Positions 48,202 through 56,636 of a stretch of 64,000 bases of DNA are shown one piece after another. The notes below the pieces were generated by a model that did not search any database, had not been told where the DNA came from, and saw only the letters and a list, made by a program, of their open reading frames with translations. How positions within the stretch are numbered: position 1 is the first letter of the stretch; every line of letters begins with the position of its first letter. The DNA comes from CAWEWH01 sp963812775 (GTDB lineage: Bacteria; Pseudomonadota; Alphaproteobacteria; Rhizobiales; Beijerinckiaceae): positions 186,001 through 250,000 of the forward strand of contig CAWEWH010000003.1 of NCBI GenBank assembly GCA_963812775.1. Reading direction: 5' to 3'. A program made the translations under genes and the position numbers.

Positions 48202-49934
48202 GACTGCGCGTCGCTCAGCCTCGTCCGCCAGTCCCGCGGCAGCCTGACGGTCTTGGCCGTCGGGAAGCCCAGCATGCCGTTGTGGACGAAGAGATAGCAG
48301 TTGGAGCGCAGCGGGTCGCCCGAGACCGCGATCATGATGTGCTCGGGCTTGGTCACCACCGGCACCAGGCGGTTGGGGTCGTTGCCGGCGAACACCTTCG
48401 GGATCTTGCCGAGCCTCACCCAGTCGTTGAGCGTGCGCTTGCCCGGCACCAGGTTGGTCCAGCCCCAGAGATACTTCTCGAACAGCTGCGCCGGCATCCG
48501 CGCGTTCTCGTAGAGCCAGTTCTGCACGTCTCGCTTGCTCATCGTCTTGGCGATGGTCTCGGCGATCAGCGGGCTCAGCACGAAGAGCGGCCGATAGGTG
48601 CCGGTCGCCATGCCGACCGTGAAGATCAGCTCCCAGCCGGAATGCGTCACCAGCGCATTGCCGAGATAGGGCAGCACCTTCTCGGCGCTGTCGCCGAACA
48701 CCGACACGATGACGTTGCCGCCGGTGAAGCGCGATATCGTGACAGCGCTCTCGCCGGGCGGCGCGCCGAGGTCGGCCGCGACGGTGGACCATTTCATCTT
48801 CGCGAGGCTGTCCTCGTTCTCGGCCAGCACCACGCGCCACGTGTTGCCGAACGTGCCCTTGTCGTTCTGGTGCAGCAGGAAGCCCGCCACGTTGCGCAGA
48901 TAGAGCCGCCAGAAGCGGCCGATCGAAGTGTTTGGCTGGAAACCGTCGCGCAGAGCGCCCTGCTCGTAGTTGAAGCGGAGCTGCTTGATCAGCGGCCCGT
49001 TCAACACGATCAGGGTCTCGGCCCCCGGCGTGTTGCCGGAATGCTCGACGCCGTATCGCGGGTCGGCCATCGCCTCCGCGAGCGCGACAAGGATCGGCAT
49101 GTATTCGGGCCGGCAGCCTGCCATCACGCCGTTCACGGCGACGTTCCAGACCGTGGCGACCCGGTTGTCCGGCAAGAGCTTGCCGATCGCGTGATCGCCC
49201 GGCAGGTCCGTGAAGGCGAGGAATTCGGCGATCTTCTCCTTGGTAGGCGGCACGATCGGCAAGCCGTCGCTCCAGCCGTTCTCCACGAACAGGCGGTTGA
49301 CTTCCTCGAAACTGCCCTCGAACACGATGTCCTCGGGATTGGGGTCGGCAACGGCCTCCACCGCCGCGATCTCCCCGGTGAGGTTGCGGACGACGTGCTC
49401 GACGGTCGTGCCGAGCACGTTGGCGCGCAGCTCTTCCGAGCTCTGCACGTCGACATGGCCCGGCACCGTCGCCAACGCGAGGTTGGGATAACCGAGCCCC
49501 ACCGAGGTCGTTTTGGCCTGACCCAGGAACCCCTCGCAGCAGAGCGACGAGGTGGGCACGCCGGCTTGTTCTGCGATTGCGCTGACCCGCAACACGGCGG
49601 GTGTGCAGCTTCCTCAACAACCCATGCCGGAGACGACCGCGTCGATCTGCATCGACTTGATTTTGCCCGGCAGCTCCGCCAACACGCGGTGCTCGTCCTC
49701 GCCGTGCGTCGAGCCGAATTGATCGTGGTCGACGAAGCTCACGCCCGGATAGCGCGTCGACAGCTCCCCCTTGAGGATCGGCCAGACCTCGTCGCCGCGG
49801 AAGAGATCGTCCCAGAGGAAGGCGATGGTCTTGCCGTCGATCGTGTCCAGCCGCTTGGCGAGCGGCTTGATCTCCACTGCCTTGGCGCTGCGCGGCCACA
49901 CCACCGCGTAGTCATTGCTGTTGCGTCCCGTCAT
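48198..49934 (-). CDS. UGSC family selenoprotein (in-frame TGA read as selenocysteine)
   Basis: 578 aa with selenocysteine at residue 107, TGA at 49616-49614. The frame before and after TGA is the same, and the context is SGMGC-Sec-GSCTPAVLRV, the UGSC motif after which the family is named, with Cys106 and Cys110 beside it. The N-terminal ~190 aa is the UGSC domain (KTIAFLWDDLFRGDEVWPIL); residues about 210-578 match the partner protein (NGWSDGLPIVPPT, VNGVMAGCRPEYMPILVALA). A SECIS-like hairpin follows the TGA. ATG at 49934 has GGAGGA 8 nt upstream. A UxxC site suggests redox or reductive cleavage chemistry. Automatic callers would split it at TGA. Confidence 0.88.
49581..49609 (-). promoter_or_regulatory. 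Bacterial SECIS-like hairpin after the selenocysteine TGA
   Basis: Starts four bases after the TGA. Lower stem GCTG (49609-49606) with CAGC (49584-49581), a 3-nt one-sided bulge (CAC), perfect 6-bp upper stem ACCCGC (49602-49597) with GCGGGT (49590-49585), and apical loop CGTGTT. The loop begins 17 nt after the TGA and has G at its second position, both within known limits for bacterial SECIS elements, which bind SelB. Confidence 0.75.
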
Positions 49935-49975
49935 GGCTTTGTTCCTCCGTGTCGATCGTCGATGTTCATATCATG

Positions 49976-51277
49976 TCAGCCGCGCATCGTGGTCGGCAGC
50001 CACAGCGCGATTCCAGGCCAGATGCAGAGCAGAAGGATGACCAGCAGCATCAGCACCACGTAGGGGGCCGAGCCGACCGCCACTTCGGAGAACCTGGCGC
50101 CGCCCGAGATAGCGTGAATGGTGAAGAGGTTGAGGCCGACCGGCGGCGTGATCTGCCCGAGCTCGATCAGCACGGTGAGAACGACCCCGAACCAGATGAG
50201 ATCGAAGCCGAAGGCCTTCACGACCGGGAGCAGCACCGGCAGCGTCATGTAGATCATCGACACGCCGTCGACGAAGCATCCGAGCACGAGGTAGAGCACA
50301 ACGAGCGCCAGGAAGAACTCCCATTTCCCGAGCCCGAGCCCCATCACCCACTCGCTGACGGCACGGCTGACGCCGGAATAGGTGAGCGCGGTCGACAGGA
50401 TTTGCGCGCAGATGATGATCAAGGCGACCATGCAGGTGGTCTTGACGGTGGCCATCAACGATTCGGCGAATACCTTGCGCGTGAGGTTGCCATAGCCGAG
50501 CGCGAGCAGCATGGCGCCGGCCGCCCCCAGCGCCGACGCCTCGGTGGGCGTGGCGATGCCGGAATAGATGCTGCCCAGCACCACCACCAGCAGGCCAAAG
50601 ACGGGAAAGACATGGATCGCTTCGCCCAACCGGGACTTGCCTGATGTTTCGCCGGGCGGTGGTGCGTAGTGTGGTTTCACAAGCAGCAGGATGGCGATGA
50701 AGATCATGAAGATCGCGGCCATCAGCAGCCCGGGCAGAACGCCCGCCATGAACAGCCGCGCGATCAATTCCTCAACCAGTGCGCCGTAGAGCACCATGAC
50801 GATGCTGGGCGGGATCAGGATGCCGAGTGTGCCGCCCGCCGCCAGCGATCCGAACACCGTCTTCGGCTCGTAGCCGCGCGACAGCATCTCGGGGATGGCG
50901 ACGGTGCCGACGGTGGCTGCCGTCGCGACGCTCGATCCCGAGACAGCGGAGAAAACCGCGCAGCTTGCGATATTGGCGTGCAGCAGCCCGCCAGGCAGGC
51001 GGCCCATCACCACGACGACGCCGCGATAGAAGTAGCTGCTGACGCCGCTGCGCAGGATGATCTCGCCCATCAGCAGAAACATCGGCACAGCGATCAGGAT
51101 GTAGCTGTTGGCACTGTTCCAGACGACCGACGACAGGGCCGTCAGCCCGAGCATTCCCTTGCTGAGGTACAGCACCACCACGCCGCAGATGCCAAGTGCG
51201 AACGCCGTCCACTGCCCCGCCATCAGCATGACGGTGAGGGTCACAACCAGGATCAAGGTCAGGAGTTCGAGGCTCAT
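49976..51277 (-). CDS. dctM: TRAP transporter large permease DctM (system 2)
   Basis: 433 aa, multi-pass membrane protein. Blocks: GSSVATAATVGTVAIPEMLS, LAAGGTLGILIPPSIVMVLY, and near the end DLIWFGVVLTVLIELGQITP. Second full TRAP carrier in the same operon; it resembles system 1 but is not a recent duplicate. ATG at 51277, 10 nt after dctQ2. Ends 41 nt before the selenoprotein gene. Confidence 0.92.
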   Translation of the reverse strand: MSLELLTLILVVTLTVMLMAGQWTAFALGICGVVVLYLSKGMLGLTALSSVVWNSANSYILIAVPMFLLMGEIILRSGVSSYFYRGVVVVMGRLPGGLLHANIASCAVFSAVSGSSVATAATVGTVAIPEMLSRGYEPKTVFGSLAAGGTLGILIPPSIVMVLYGALVEELIARLFMAGVLPGLLMAAIFMIFIAILLLVKPHYAPPPGETSGKSRLGEAIHVFPVFGLLVVVLGSIYSGIATPTEASALGAAGAMLLALGYGNLTRKVFAESLMATVKTTCMVALIIICAQILSTALTYSGVSRAVSEWVMGLGLGKWEFFLALVVLYLVLGCFVDGVSMIYMTLPVLLPVVKAFGFDLIWFGVVLTVLIELGQITPPVGLNLFTIHAISGGARFSEVAVGSAPYVVLMLLVILLLCIWPGIALWLPTTMRG

Positions 51278-51287
51278 GGGCGCCTTT

Positions 51288-51815
51288 TCAGGGAATGTGC
51301 CTGACGCGGTCGACGATCCAGGCGAGGAGCTGGAGCAGCAGAACCGCCAGCCCCACGACCATAATCGATTGCGGTATCCACTCGGGAGTCTCGATCACCG
51401 AGATAGCGCGCAGGTCGCTGTTGAAGGCATAGGTCACCTGGCGGAAGCACACCCAGAGCGCGACTGCCGTGAAGACGGTCGCGGTCAGCACGATCAGCCA
51501 GCGCAGTGCCTGCTTGAGATGGCCTGCTGCGCGGTCGTACAGGATCTCGACGCGGATGAAGCCGCCCTGGCGCAGCGTCCATGCCAAGCCGAGGAAGATC
51601 ACCGCGGCGTTGAGGTAGCCAGCGATCTCGTCTGTGACCAACAAGGAGGCCTGAAACTGCCGCAGCACCGTCTCTATGCAAATGATGATCAGGATGGCGA
51701 CGGTGGCGAGAGCTGCGAGCACGCCGCAAGCCTGCGCGACGTGCCCCACCCAGCGATCGAGCGCGCCGCGCCGCGGCGGCACTCCTGAGGTTGAAGGTTG
51801 CACGGCGGCCGTCAC
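51288..51815 (-). CDS. dctQ: TRAP transporter small permease DctQ (system 2)
   Basis: 175 aa, four membrane segments starting QACGVLAALATVAILIIICI; ETVLRQFQASLLVTDEIAGY and LAWTLRQGGFIRVEILYDR fit DctQ. The start is a GTG at 51815 that overlaps the dctP2 stop (GTGA), then Thr-Ala-Ala-Val. This places it directly in the operon with dctP2 and dctM2. Confidence 0.87.
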   Translation of the reverse strand: MTAAVQPSTSGVPPRRGALDRWVGHVAQACGVLAALATVAILIIICIETVLRQFQASLLVTDEIAGYLNAAVIFLGLAWTLRQGGFIRVEILYDRAAGHLKQALRWLIVLTATVFTAVALWVCFRQVTYAFNSDLRAISVIETPEWIPQSIMVVGLAVLLLQLLAWIVDRVRHIP

Positions 51816-52825
51816 TTGCCGAGCGCCGCCTGAATCTCCTTCAACATCGTCGTGCCGTCGGCGCCCTGCGCAGCCGCCCACTGCTCCCAGTAGGGGCGCA
51901 TCCTGGCGGTAAGCGCGTCGACCTGCTCCTTGGGCGGCACGAAAAGATCGACCTTGTGCTGCGTCTTGAGCGTCTCGAGGTCCTTGGCCTCGTCGCCAAG
52001 ATTGGCGGCGCGGAAGCGTGGCGCATATTCCTTGGATACGGCATCGAGCTTGGCGCGCGTGTTGGCGTCGAGCTTCTCGTACGCGGCGATGTTGACCAAC
52101 GTGTAGTCGGGCCCGCCGATATGGATGTCGCCGAGCCAGCCCCATTGCACGAACTCGTGCCACTTGGCGCCGACAACGTTGAAGCCCGCCGTGATGAAGC
52201 CTTCGGCGACGCCACGCTCCATGGCGACCGGCACCTCGGCCGTGGTGAGGCTCACCGACGAGGCGCCGAGCTGCTTCAGCAGCTCCGCCTGCTTGCCGTC
52301 GGTCGAGCGGATCTTGCGGCCCTTGAAGTCATCGACGGTGCGGATCGGCTTTCCTTTTCCGAAGATGTTCTGTGGCGGCCAAGTGTGGTGGAAGAGGTTC
52401 TTCACGCCCGCCTTGGCGAAGAGCGGCGCCGTGAACCTGTCGATGATCGGCCACGCCTTGTCGAGCTCCGCTGCGTCGCGCACGAGAAAGGGCAGGCTCG
52501 CGATCGAGGCGAGCGGCACCGATCCTGAGATGAATCCCTGGTAGGCCTGGCCAAGCTGCACCTGGCCGTCGCCCGTCACCTTCACGACCTCGGTGGCGCG
52601 GAACGGCAGCTCCCCGGCGGGCCGCACGACGATCTCGAGCTTGCCGTCGGTCGCCTTCTTCACCTCTTCGGCAAACTCCTTGTAGCGCAGCGTGATCGGA
52701 TGCGTGACGCCGGTTATGGCGTAGAGATCCCACTTCGTGGGGGACTGGGCCGAAGCACGGCCACCCGCGGCCGCGGCGCCGAGAATGCCGACCACGACCG
52801 AGCGTCTGGAAACCATCATCTGCAT
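51812..52825 (-). CDS. dctP: TRAP transporter substrate-binding protein DctP (system 2)
   Basis: Periplasmic receptor, 337 aa. The N-terminus MQMMVSRRSVVVGILGAAAA has twin Arg before the hydrophobic stretch, so export may use the Tat path, unlike DctP1. Body: DGKLEIVVRPAGELPFRATE, VQLGQAYQGFISGSVPLASI, FKGRKIRSTDGKQAELLKQL, with the conserved Arg of the ligand site in RKIRS. ATG at 52825 with GGGAGGACGACA upstream. Confidence 0.9.
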   Translation of the reverse strand: MQMMVSRRSVVVGILGAAAAGGRASAQSPTKWDLYAITGVTHPITLRYKEFAEEVKKATDGKLEIVVRPAGELPFRATEVVKVTGDGQVQLGQAYQGFISGSVPLASIASLPFLVRDAAELDKAWPIIDRFTAPLFAKAGVKNLFHHTWPPQNIFGKGKPIRTVDDFKGRKIRSTDGKQAELLKQLGASSVSLTTAEVPVAMERGVAEGFITAGFNVVGAKWHEFVQWGWLGDIHIGGPDYTLVNIAAYEKLDANTRAKLDAVSKEYAPRFRAANLGDEAKDLETLKTQHKVDLFVPPKEQVDALTARMRPYWEQWAAAQGADGTTMLKEIQAALGK

Positions 52826-52880
52826 TGTCGTCCTCCCTTGTTTCCTCAACCTGTTTCTTGAGCTTGCAGCAGCAGCAGGC

Positions 52881-54056
52881 CTACCGCGGCCCCGTGGTGG
52901 GCAATGCATCTCGGCGATCATGCGCGGCTCGCAGCTCGACGATGCCGCTTCCAAGCACCGAAAGCTCGCCGTCCTGGTTGCGCGCCTCCTGCTCGATCTC
53001 GACGAGATGCCGTTGGTCCTCGACGTATTTGCGGGTCACCTTGCCGTTGATGAACAGCAGGTCGCCAGCCGGATTGTGGCGGCGGATCTTGCAGGAGGCT
53101 TGGCGCAGAAACCCGTCGTCGCCCATCCAATTGGTGAGGTGGTGCGTGAGCCAGGAACAGCGCTCGGGCCCGTAGTCGTAGGCGCCGGGGGCACCGACCT
53201 CGCGGGCGAACTCCTCCTCCCAGTGCACGCGCTCGGGGCAGTCGGGGATGCCGAAGCGGTTCTCGATGCCGAGGCCGGGATGGGCGTCGGCGAGCTTCCA
53301 GGCAAGCTTGTTGGCCCGGATGTAGAGGCCGCCCCAACCCTGCGCATAGGCGATGAAGCCCGTGACGGTCATTGGGCCTTTGAGCATGGTCGGCAGCGCC
53401 TCGCCCTCGGTGACATCTTCCCAATGGCGAGGGCTGGCGCCCCTTATCCTCTCATCGGCGTAGAGCTTGTAGGCTTTGTCGAGCTCTTCCCTGCTGTAGC
53501 GGCGCGGCGTTCGCGCCTTGACCTCGTTGTACTTGGTCCCCTGCTCGCGCGCCTGATCCCGCTCGGTGCGGAAGCACCAGCTGTCGGCCTCGGCGACAAG
53601 CTCGCCGTGCTGATTGAAGAAATCGACATGGTAGGTCTGCTGCACGGCGCGCCCGGCAAAGCGCGTCTCGTGCTCGACGACGTCCTTGAGCCAAGCCTCG
53701 GTCGATATGGCATCGTTGCGCCGCACGACCTTGTGCCAGGTCCAGTCGGCCCCCGACCACATGGCATGCACGCCCGAGAGGCCGCCGACATAACCCGACA
53801 CGATGCGACTCGTGGCGAACAGGAAGCTCGGCAACGCGATGACGTCGCCATACTTCGTCTTGGCGGCGTATTCGGGCACGCACCACAGTGGATTGTCGTC
53901 GCCAATGCCGTGGGCGTAGTGGCGGATATTGTCGCGCGTTGCCTCGTAGCACCAGGGCTCCGCTGTGACACCGATCTTGACGCCGATGCGCCGGCGCAGC
54001 TCCTCCAGCCCCGCTTGGGTGATCTTGGGGAAGGCGCGTGCAGCGGTGGCCGGCAT
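52881..54056 (-). CDS. FAS1-like dehydratase / MaoC-family acyl dehydratase, two-domain
   Basis: 391-aa double hotdog protein. N-terminal FAS1-like dehydratase domain (EPWCYEATRDNIRHYAHGIG, DDNPLWCVPEYA with hydratase-type Asp and His) and a C-terminal MaoC-like half (MTVTGFIAYAQGWGGLYIRA). Such proteins hydrate or dehydrate acyl-CoA or handle CoA esters of branched or aromatic acids. ATG at 54056 with GAGGAA 8 nt upstream. It lies between the CoA ligase and the TRAP genes, so it likely acts on the product of that ligase. Confidence 0.83.
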   Translation of the reverse strand: MPATAARAFPKITQAGLEELRRRIGVKIGVTAEPWCYEATRDNIRHYAHGIGDDNPLWCVPEYAAKTKYGDVIALPSFLFATSRIVSGYVGGLSGVHAMWSGADWTWHKVVRRNDAISTEAWLKDVVEHETRFAGRAVQQTYHVDFFNQHGELVAEADSWCFRTERDQAREQGTKYNEVKARTPRRYSREELDKAYKLYADERIRGASPRHWEDVTEGEALPTMLKGPMTVTGFIAYAQGWGGLYIRANKLAWKLADAHPGLGIENRFGIPDCPERVHWEEEFAREVGAPGAYDYGPERCSWLTHHLTNWMGDDGFLRQASCKIRRHNPAGDLLFINGKVTRKYVEDQRHLVEIEQEARNQDGELSVLGSGIVELRAAHDRRDALPTTGPR

Positions 54057-54080
54057 GGATGTGGTTCCTCTTCGAGATGT

Positions 54081-55625
54081 TCAGACGGCCCGCTGGCGCT
54101 CCCGCAGGGCCTTCCGGTTGACCTTACCGGCGGGCGTCTTGGGCAGTTCGGGCACGAAGGCCACGAGCCGCGGATATTCGTGATGGCTGAGACGTTGGCG
54201 AACCAGATCCTGGATCTCGTCCTGGAAGGCCTTGTCGCCCGGCCGATCGGCGACGACGAAGGCCTTGACCACCTGGCCGCGCAACGCATCGGGCACGCCG
54301 ATGGCGGCGGCCTCGCGGACTTCCGGATGCTTCAGGATGGCATCCTCGATCTCGACTGCACTCATGGTCCAACCGGCCGAGATGATCACGTCGTCGACGC
54401 GACCGCCGTGGTAGAAGTACCCCTCCTCGTCGACACGTCCCAGGTCCTTGGTGGCAATCCAGTTGCCGCGTCGCCAGACCTTCAGCTCGCCGGTGACGCC
54501 CGGCGGACATGGCTTGCCGCCGGCATCATGCACCTCGACGCGGCCGCCGGGGATGGGTTTACCCAGAGATGTGGCCTTGACGACGAAATCCTCGGCGCCG
54601 GGATAGCTCACCAGGATCACGCCGATCTCGGTGGTGCCGTACATGCTGCAGGCCGGCAGGCCGAAAGTTTCCTCGATGAATGCCGCCGTCTCGCTGTCGA
54701 TCGGCTCGCCGGTGAAGGAGAGCTTCTGGATGGCGTAGCGATAGCGCGACGCAGCACCTGAGTTGCGCATCATGCGGTAGTGCGTGGCAGCCGCCGAGAT
54801 GTTCGTGAACTGGTGCCGCTGCAGCGCCCCGAGCAGGCGCTCGGCGTCGAACTTCCCTGCATAGCTGCCCACCGTGATGCCGAGCGCCAGCGGCGCGAGC
54901 GTGCCGTGCCACAAGCCGTGGCCCCAGGCCGGCGAAGACGGGCAGATGAAACGATCGCCGGGCCTGAGGCCGGTGCCGTAGAGGGCAGCCACCATCAGGG
55001 TGACGATCGCGCGGTGCGGGTGCTTCACCGCCTCTGGCAGCTCGCGGGTCGTGCCCGACGTGTACTGGAAGATGGCAAGCGAATCGGCCGCGGTGGTGGA
55101 CGTAAAGCTGGGCTCGAAGCGCGCGAGCTCCTGGAAGAAGGCCGTGTCGGCGACGACGACCCGTAGGGCGGCCGACGCCACGAGGGTTGTTGCCTTCTCG
55201 GCGTTGGTCACGATCAGGCGCGGCGCGCAATCCTCGACTCTCAGCCTCACGCCGTCGGGCCCGAAGAGCGTGAACAGCGGCACGGCGATCGCGCCACGCT
55301 TCATGGTGCCGAAGATTGCCATGTAGAAGGCCCGCGACGGCTCCAGCATGACGGCGACGCGATCGCCCGGCCCGACGCCTTGCGCTTCGAGCCAATGGGC
55401 GAAGCGGGAGGAGTCCTCGGCGATATCGCGAAAACTCAATACTTCGTCGCGGCCGTCGGCGTGAACGACGATGGCGGCCGGGTTGGCGCGGCCGGCGTGC
55501 CGATCGATACACTCGTGGGCGATGTTGAGCCGCTCGCGGTCGCCGTCGAACAGCTCCCACAGCTTGGCGGAAGAAAACTGCGCCTGCGCGTCCGTGTAGC
55601 TCGCGAGCTCGGTCAGCTTGGCCAT
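54081..55625 (-). CDS. Acyl-CoA synthetase (AMP-forming, medium-chain/benzoate-CoA ligase-like)
   Basis: 514 aa. Activates a carboxylic acid to its CoA thioester via acyl-AMP. ATP loop YTSGTTRELPEAVKHPHRA (a variant of the usual SGTTGxPK), adenine motif ACSMYGTTEIG, hinge GRVDDVIISAGW and catalytic Lys in KTPAGKVNRKAL. First gene of the operon, divergent from iclR. ATG at 55625 (MAKLTELASYTDAQAQF); no strong ribosome binding site precedes it. Acid not identified; the operon context suggests the solute taken up by one or both TRAP carriers. Confidence 0.9.
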   Translation of the reverse strand: MAKLTELASYTDAQAQFSSAKLWELFDGDRERLNIAHECIDRHAGRANPAAIVVHADGRDEVLSFRDIAEDSSRFAHWLEAQGVGPGDRVAVMLEPSRAFYMAIFGTMKRGAIAVPLFTLFGPDGVRLRVEDCAPRLIVTNAEKATTLVASAALRVVVADTAFFQELARFEPSFTSTTAADSLAIFQYTSGTTRELPEAVKHPHRAIVTLMVAALYGTGLRPGDRFICPSSPAWGHGLWHGTLAPLALGITVGSYAGKFDAERLLGALQRHQFTNISAAATHYRMMRNSGAASRYRYAIQKLSFTGEPIDSETAAFIEETFGLPACSMYGTTEIGVILVSYPGAEDFVVKATSLGKPIPGGRVEVHDAGGKPCPPGVTGELKVWRRGNWIATKDLGRVDEEGYFYHGGRVDDVIISAGWTMSAVEIEDAILKHPEVREAAAIGVPDALRGQVVKAFVVADRPGDKAFQDEIQDLVRQRLSHHEYPRLVAFVPELPKTPAGKVNRKALRERQRAV

Positions 55626-55651
55626 GGGGCGATGATGGCAAAAGTTAACCG

Positions 55652-55661
55652 ATTGTACAAT
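55652..55661. promoter_or_regulatory. Candidate IclR operator, proximal to the CoA ligase
   Basis: ATTGTACAAT is a perfect 10-bp palindrome, 26 bp before the ligase ATG. It shares the TTGTA/TACAA half-site with the second palindrome 9 bp away. It would overlap a promoter of the minus-strand operon (TACAAT is a fair -10). Confidence 0.6.
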
Positions 55662-55670
55662 GGCGTCATC

Positions 55671-55688
55671 GATTGTATATGTACAATC
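55671..55688. promoter_or_regulatory. Candidate IclR operator, touching the iclR start
   Basis: GATTGTA (55671-55677), spacer TATG, TACAATC (55682-55688): perfect 7-bp arms. It ends one base before the iclR ATG, so bound regulator would block its own gene. Arms repeat those of the site at 55652-55661. Confidence 0.65.
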
Positions 55689-56465
55689 ATGACAGAGCGC
55701 CGTCCGCCTCGGGTCCGAGCCGTTCCGGCCGTCACTCGCGCGATCGCCGTGCTTCGGCTGCTGAGCCGCCATCGCGAGCCGCTCGGCCTCAAGGCCATCG
55801 CCGAGGCGCTCGACCTCGTGCCGAGCACCGCATTGCACATCCTGCGCGCGCTTGCGGCGGAGCAGCTCGTGCGCGTGGATCCGCTCACCAAGCAGTACGG
55901 CCTCGGGATCGGCATGCTGCCGCTGGCGCGCGCCATGCTTGAGAACGCCGATTTTCCGAGCCTGGTGCGGCCCAAGCTCGACGCGCTGTCGGGCCACTAC
56001 GGCGTCACCGCCATCGGCGTCGCGCTGCCCGATCTCGATCACATGGTCGTCGTGGCGCTTGCCCGCGCGCAGGCGCCCGTGCGCCTGCATGTCGATGTTG
56101 GCAGCCGCTTTCCAGCCCTGATCAGCGCCACGGGCCGCTGCCTCGCCGCCTTCAGCGACCGTCCCTGGAGCGAGATCGAAAGCCGCTTCCGCCGGCTGCG
56201 CTGGCATAAGGCGCCGAGCCATGCCGCGTGGCGCAAGGAGGTCGACCAGGCGCGCCGTCAGGGCTTCAGCATCGATCGCGGCAACTACATCGCCGGCGTG
56301 ACGATCGTGGCGGTGCCGGTGCTCGACAGCGGCGGCAAGATCACCCACACCATCGTGGCCGTCGGGCTCGGCAATCAGCTCGATCGGGCGACCTCGCTTG
56401 CCCTCGCCCGCGACATGAAGAGGACCGCCCAGGAGGTCAGCGCGCAAATGGCGCCGCACTCGTAG
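55689..56465 (+). CDS. IclR family transcriptional regulator
   Basis: 258 aa. N-terminal winged helix (VTRAIAVLRLLSRHREPLGL, LDLVPSTALHILRALAAEQL) and C-terminal IclR effector domain (ARAQAPVRLHVDVGSRFPAL, SATGRCLAAFSDRPW, RGNYIAGVTIVAVPV). Divergent from the long operon, with two inverted repeats between, so it probably controls both directions in response to a small organic ligand. ATG at 55689; no ribosome binding site is seen and an operator ends directly before it, so the mRNA could be leaderless. Confidence 0.9.
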   Translation: MTERRPPRVRAVPAVTRAIAVLRLLSRHREPLGLKAIAEALDLVPSTALHILRALAAEQLVRVDPLTKQYGLGIGMLPLARAMLENADFPSLVRPKLDALSGHYGVTAIGVALPDLDHMVVVALARAQAPVRLHVDVGSRFPALISATGRCLAAFSDRPWSEIESRFRRLRWHKAPSHAAWRKEVDQARRQGFSIDRGNYIAGVTIVAVPVLDSGGKITHTIVAVGLGNQLDRATSLALARDMKRTAQEVSAQMAPHS

Positions 56466-56636
56466 GCAGCCAAATCAGTCGGCCGCGGGCTGCACACGAT
56501 GGTGCGCCCGGCGAAAAGCCAGCCGTGCCGCCGTTGCGCGCGCCCCGGATCGGCCTTAGGTGCTTGCACGGCGGCGCCAGCTTGCGGCCCGCGGTCGGCG
56601 GTTGGCGCGGCGAGCAGACAATGAAAGGGCACAGGA

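Noticed and set aside
49614..49616. TGA treated as a true stop, giving two separate proteins
   Set aside because: The frame continues unchanged, the second part lacks a ribosome binding site at its GTG, and the codon sits in the UGSC motif with a SECIS-like hairpin. The error type seen elsewhere here is insertion, which would change the frame.
46942..49899. 985-aa minus-strand open frame
   Set aside because: Its first half is the selenoprotein gene read in a wrong frame; only the part from the ATG at 48201 is real, and that ends early because of a one-base insertion near 47229.
54081..56459. 792-aa version of the acyl-CoA ligase
   Set aside because: The added N-terminal 278 residues are antisense to iclR; the family start is at 55625 and operators lie upstream.
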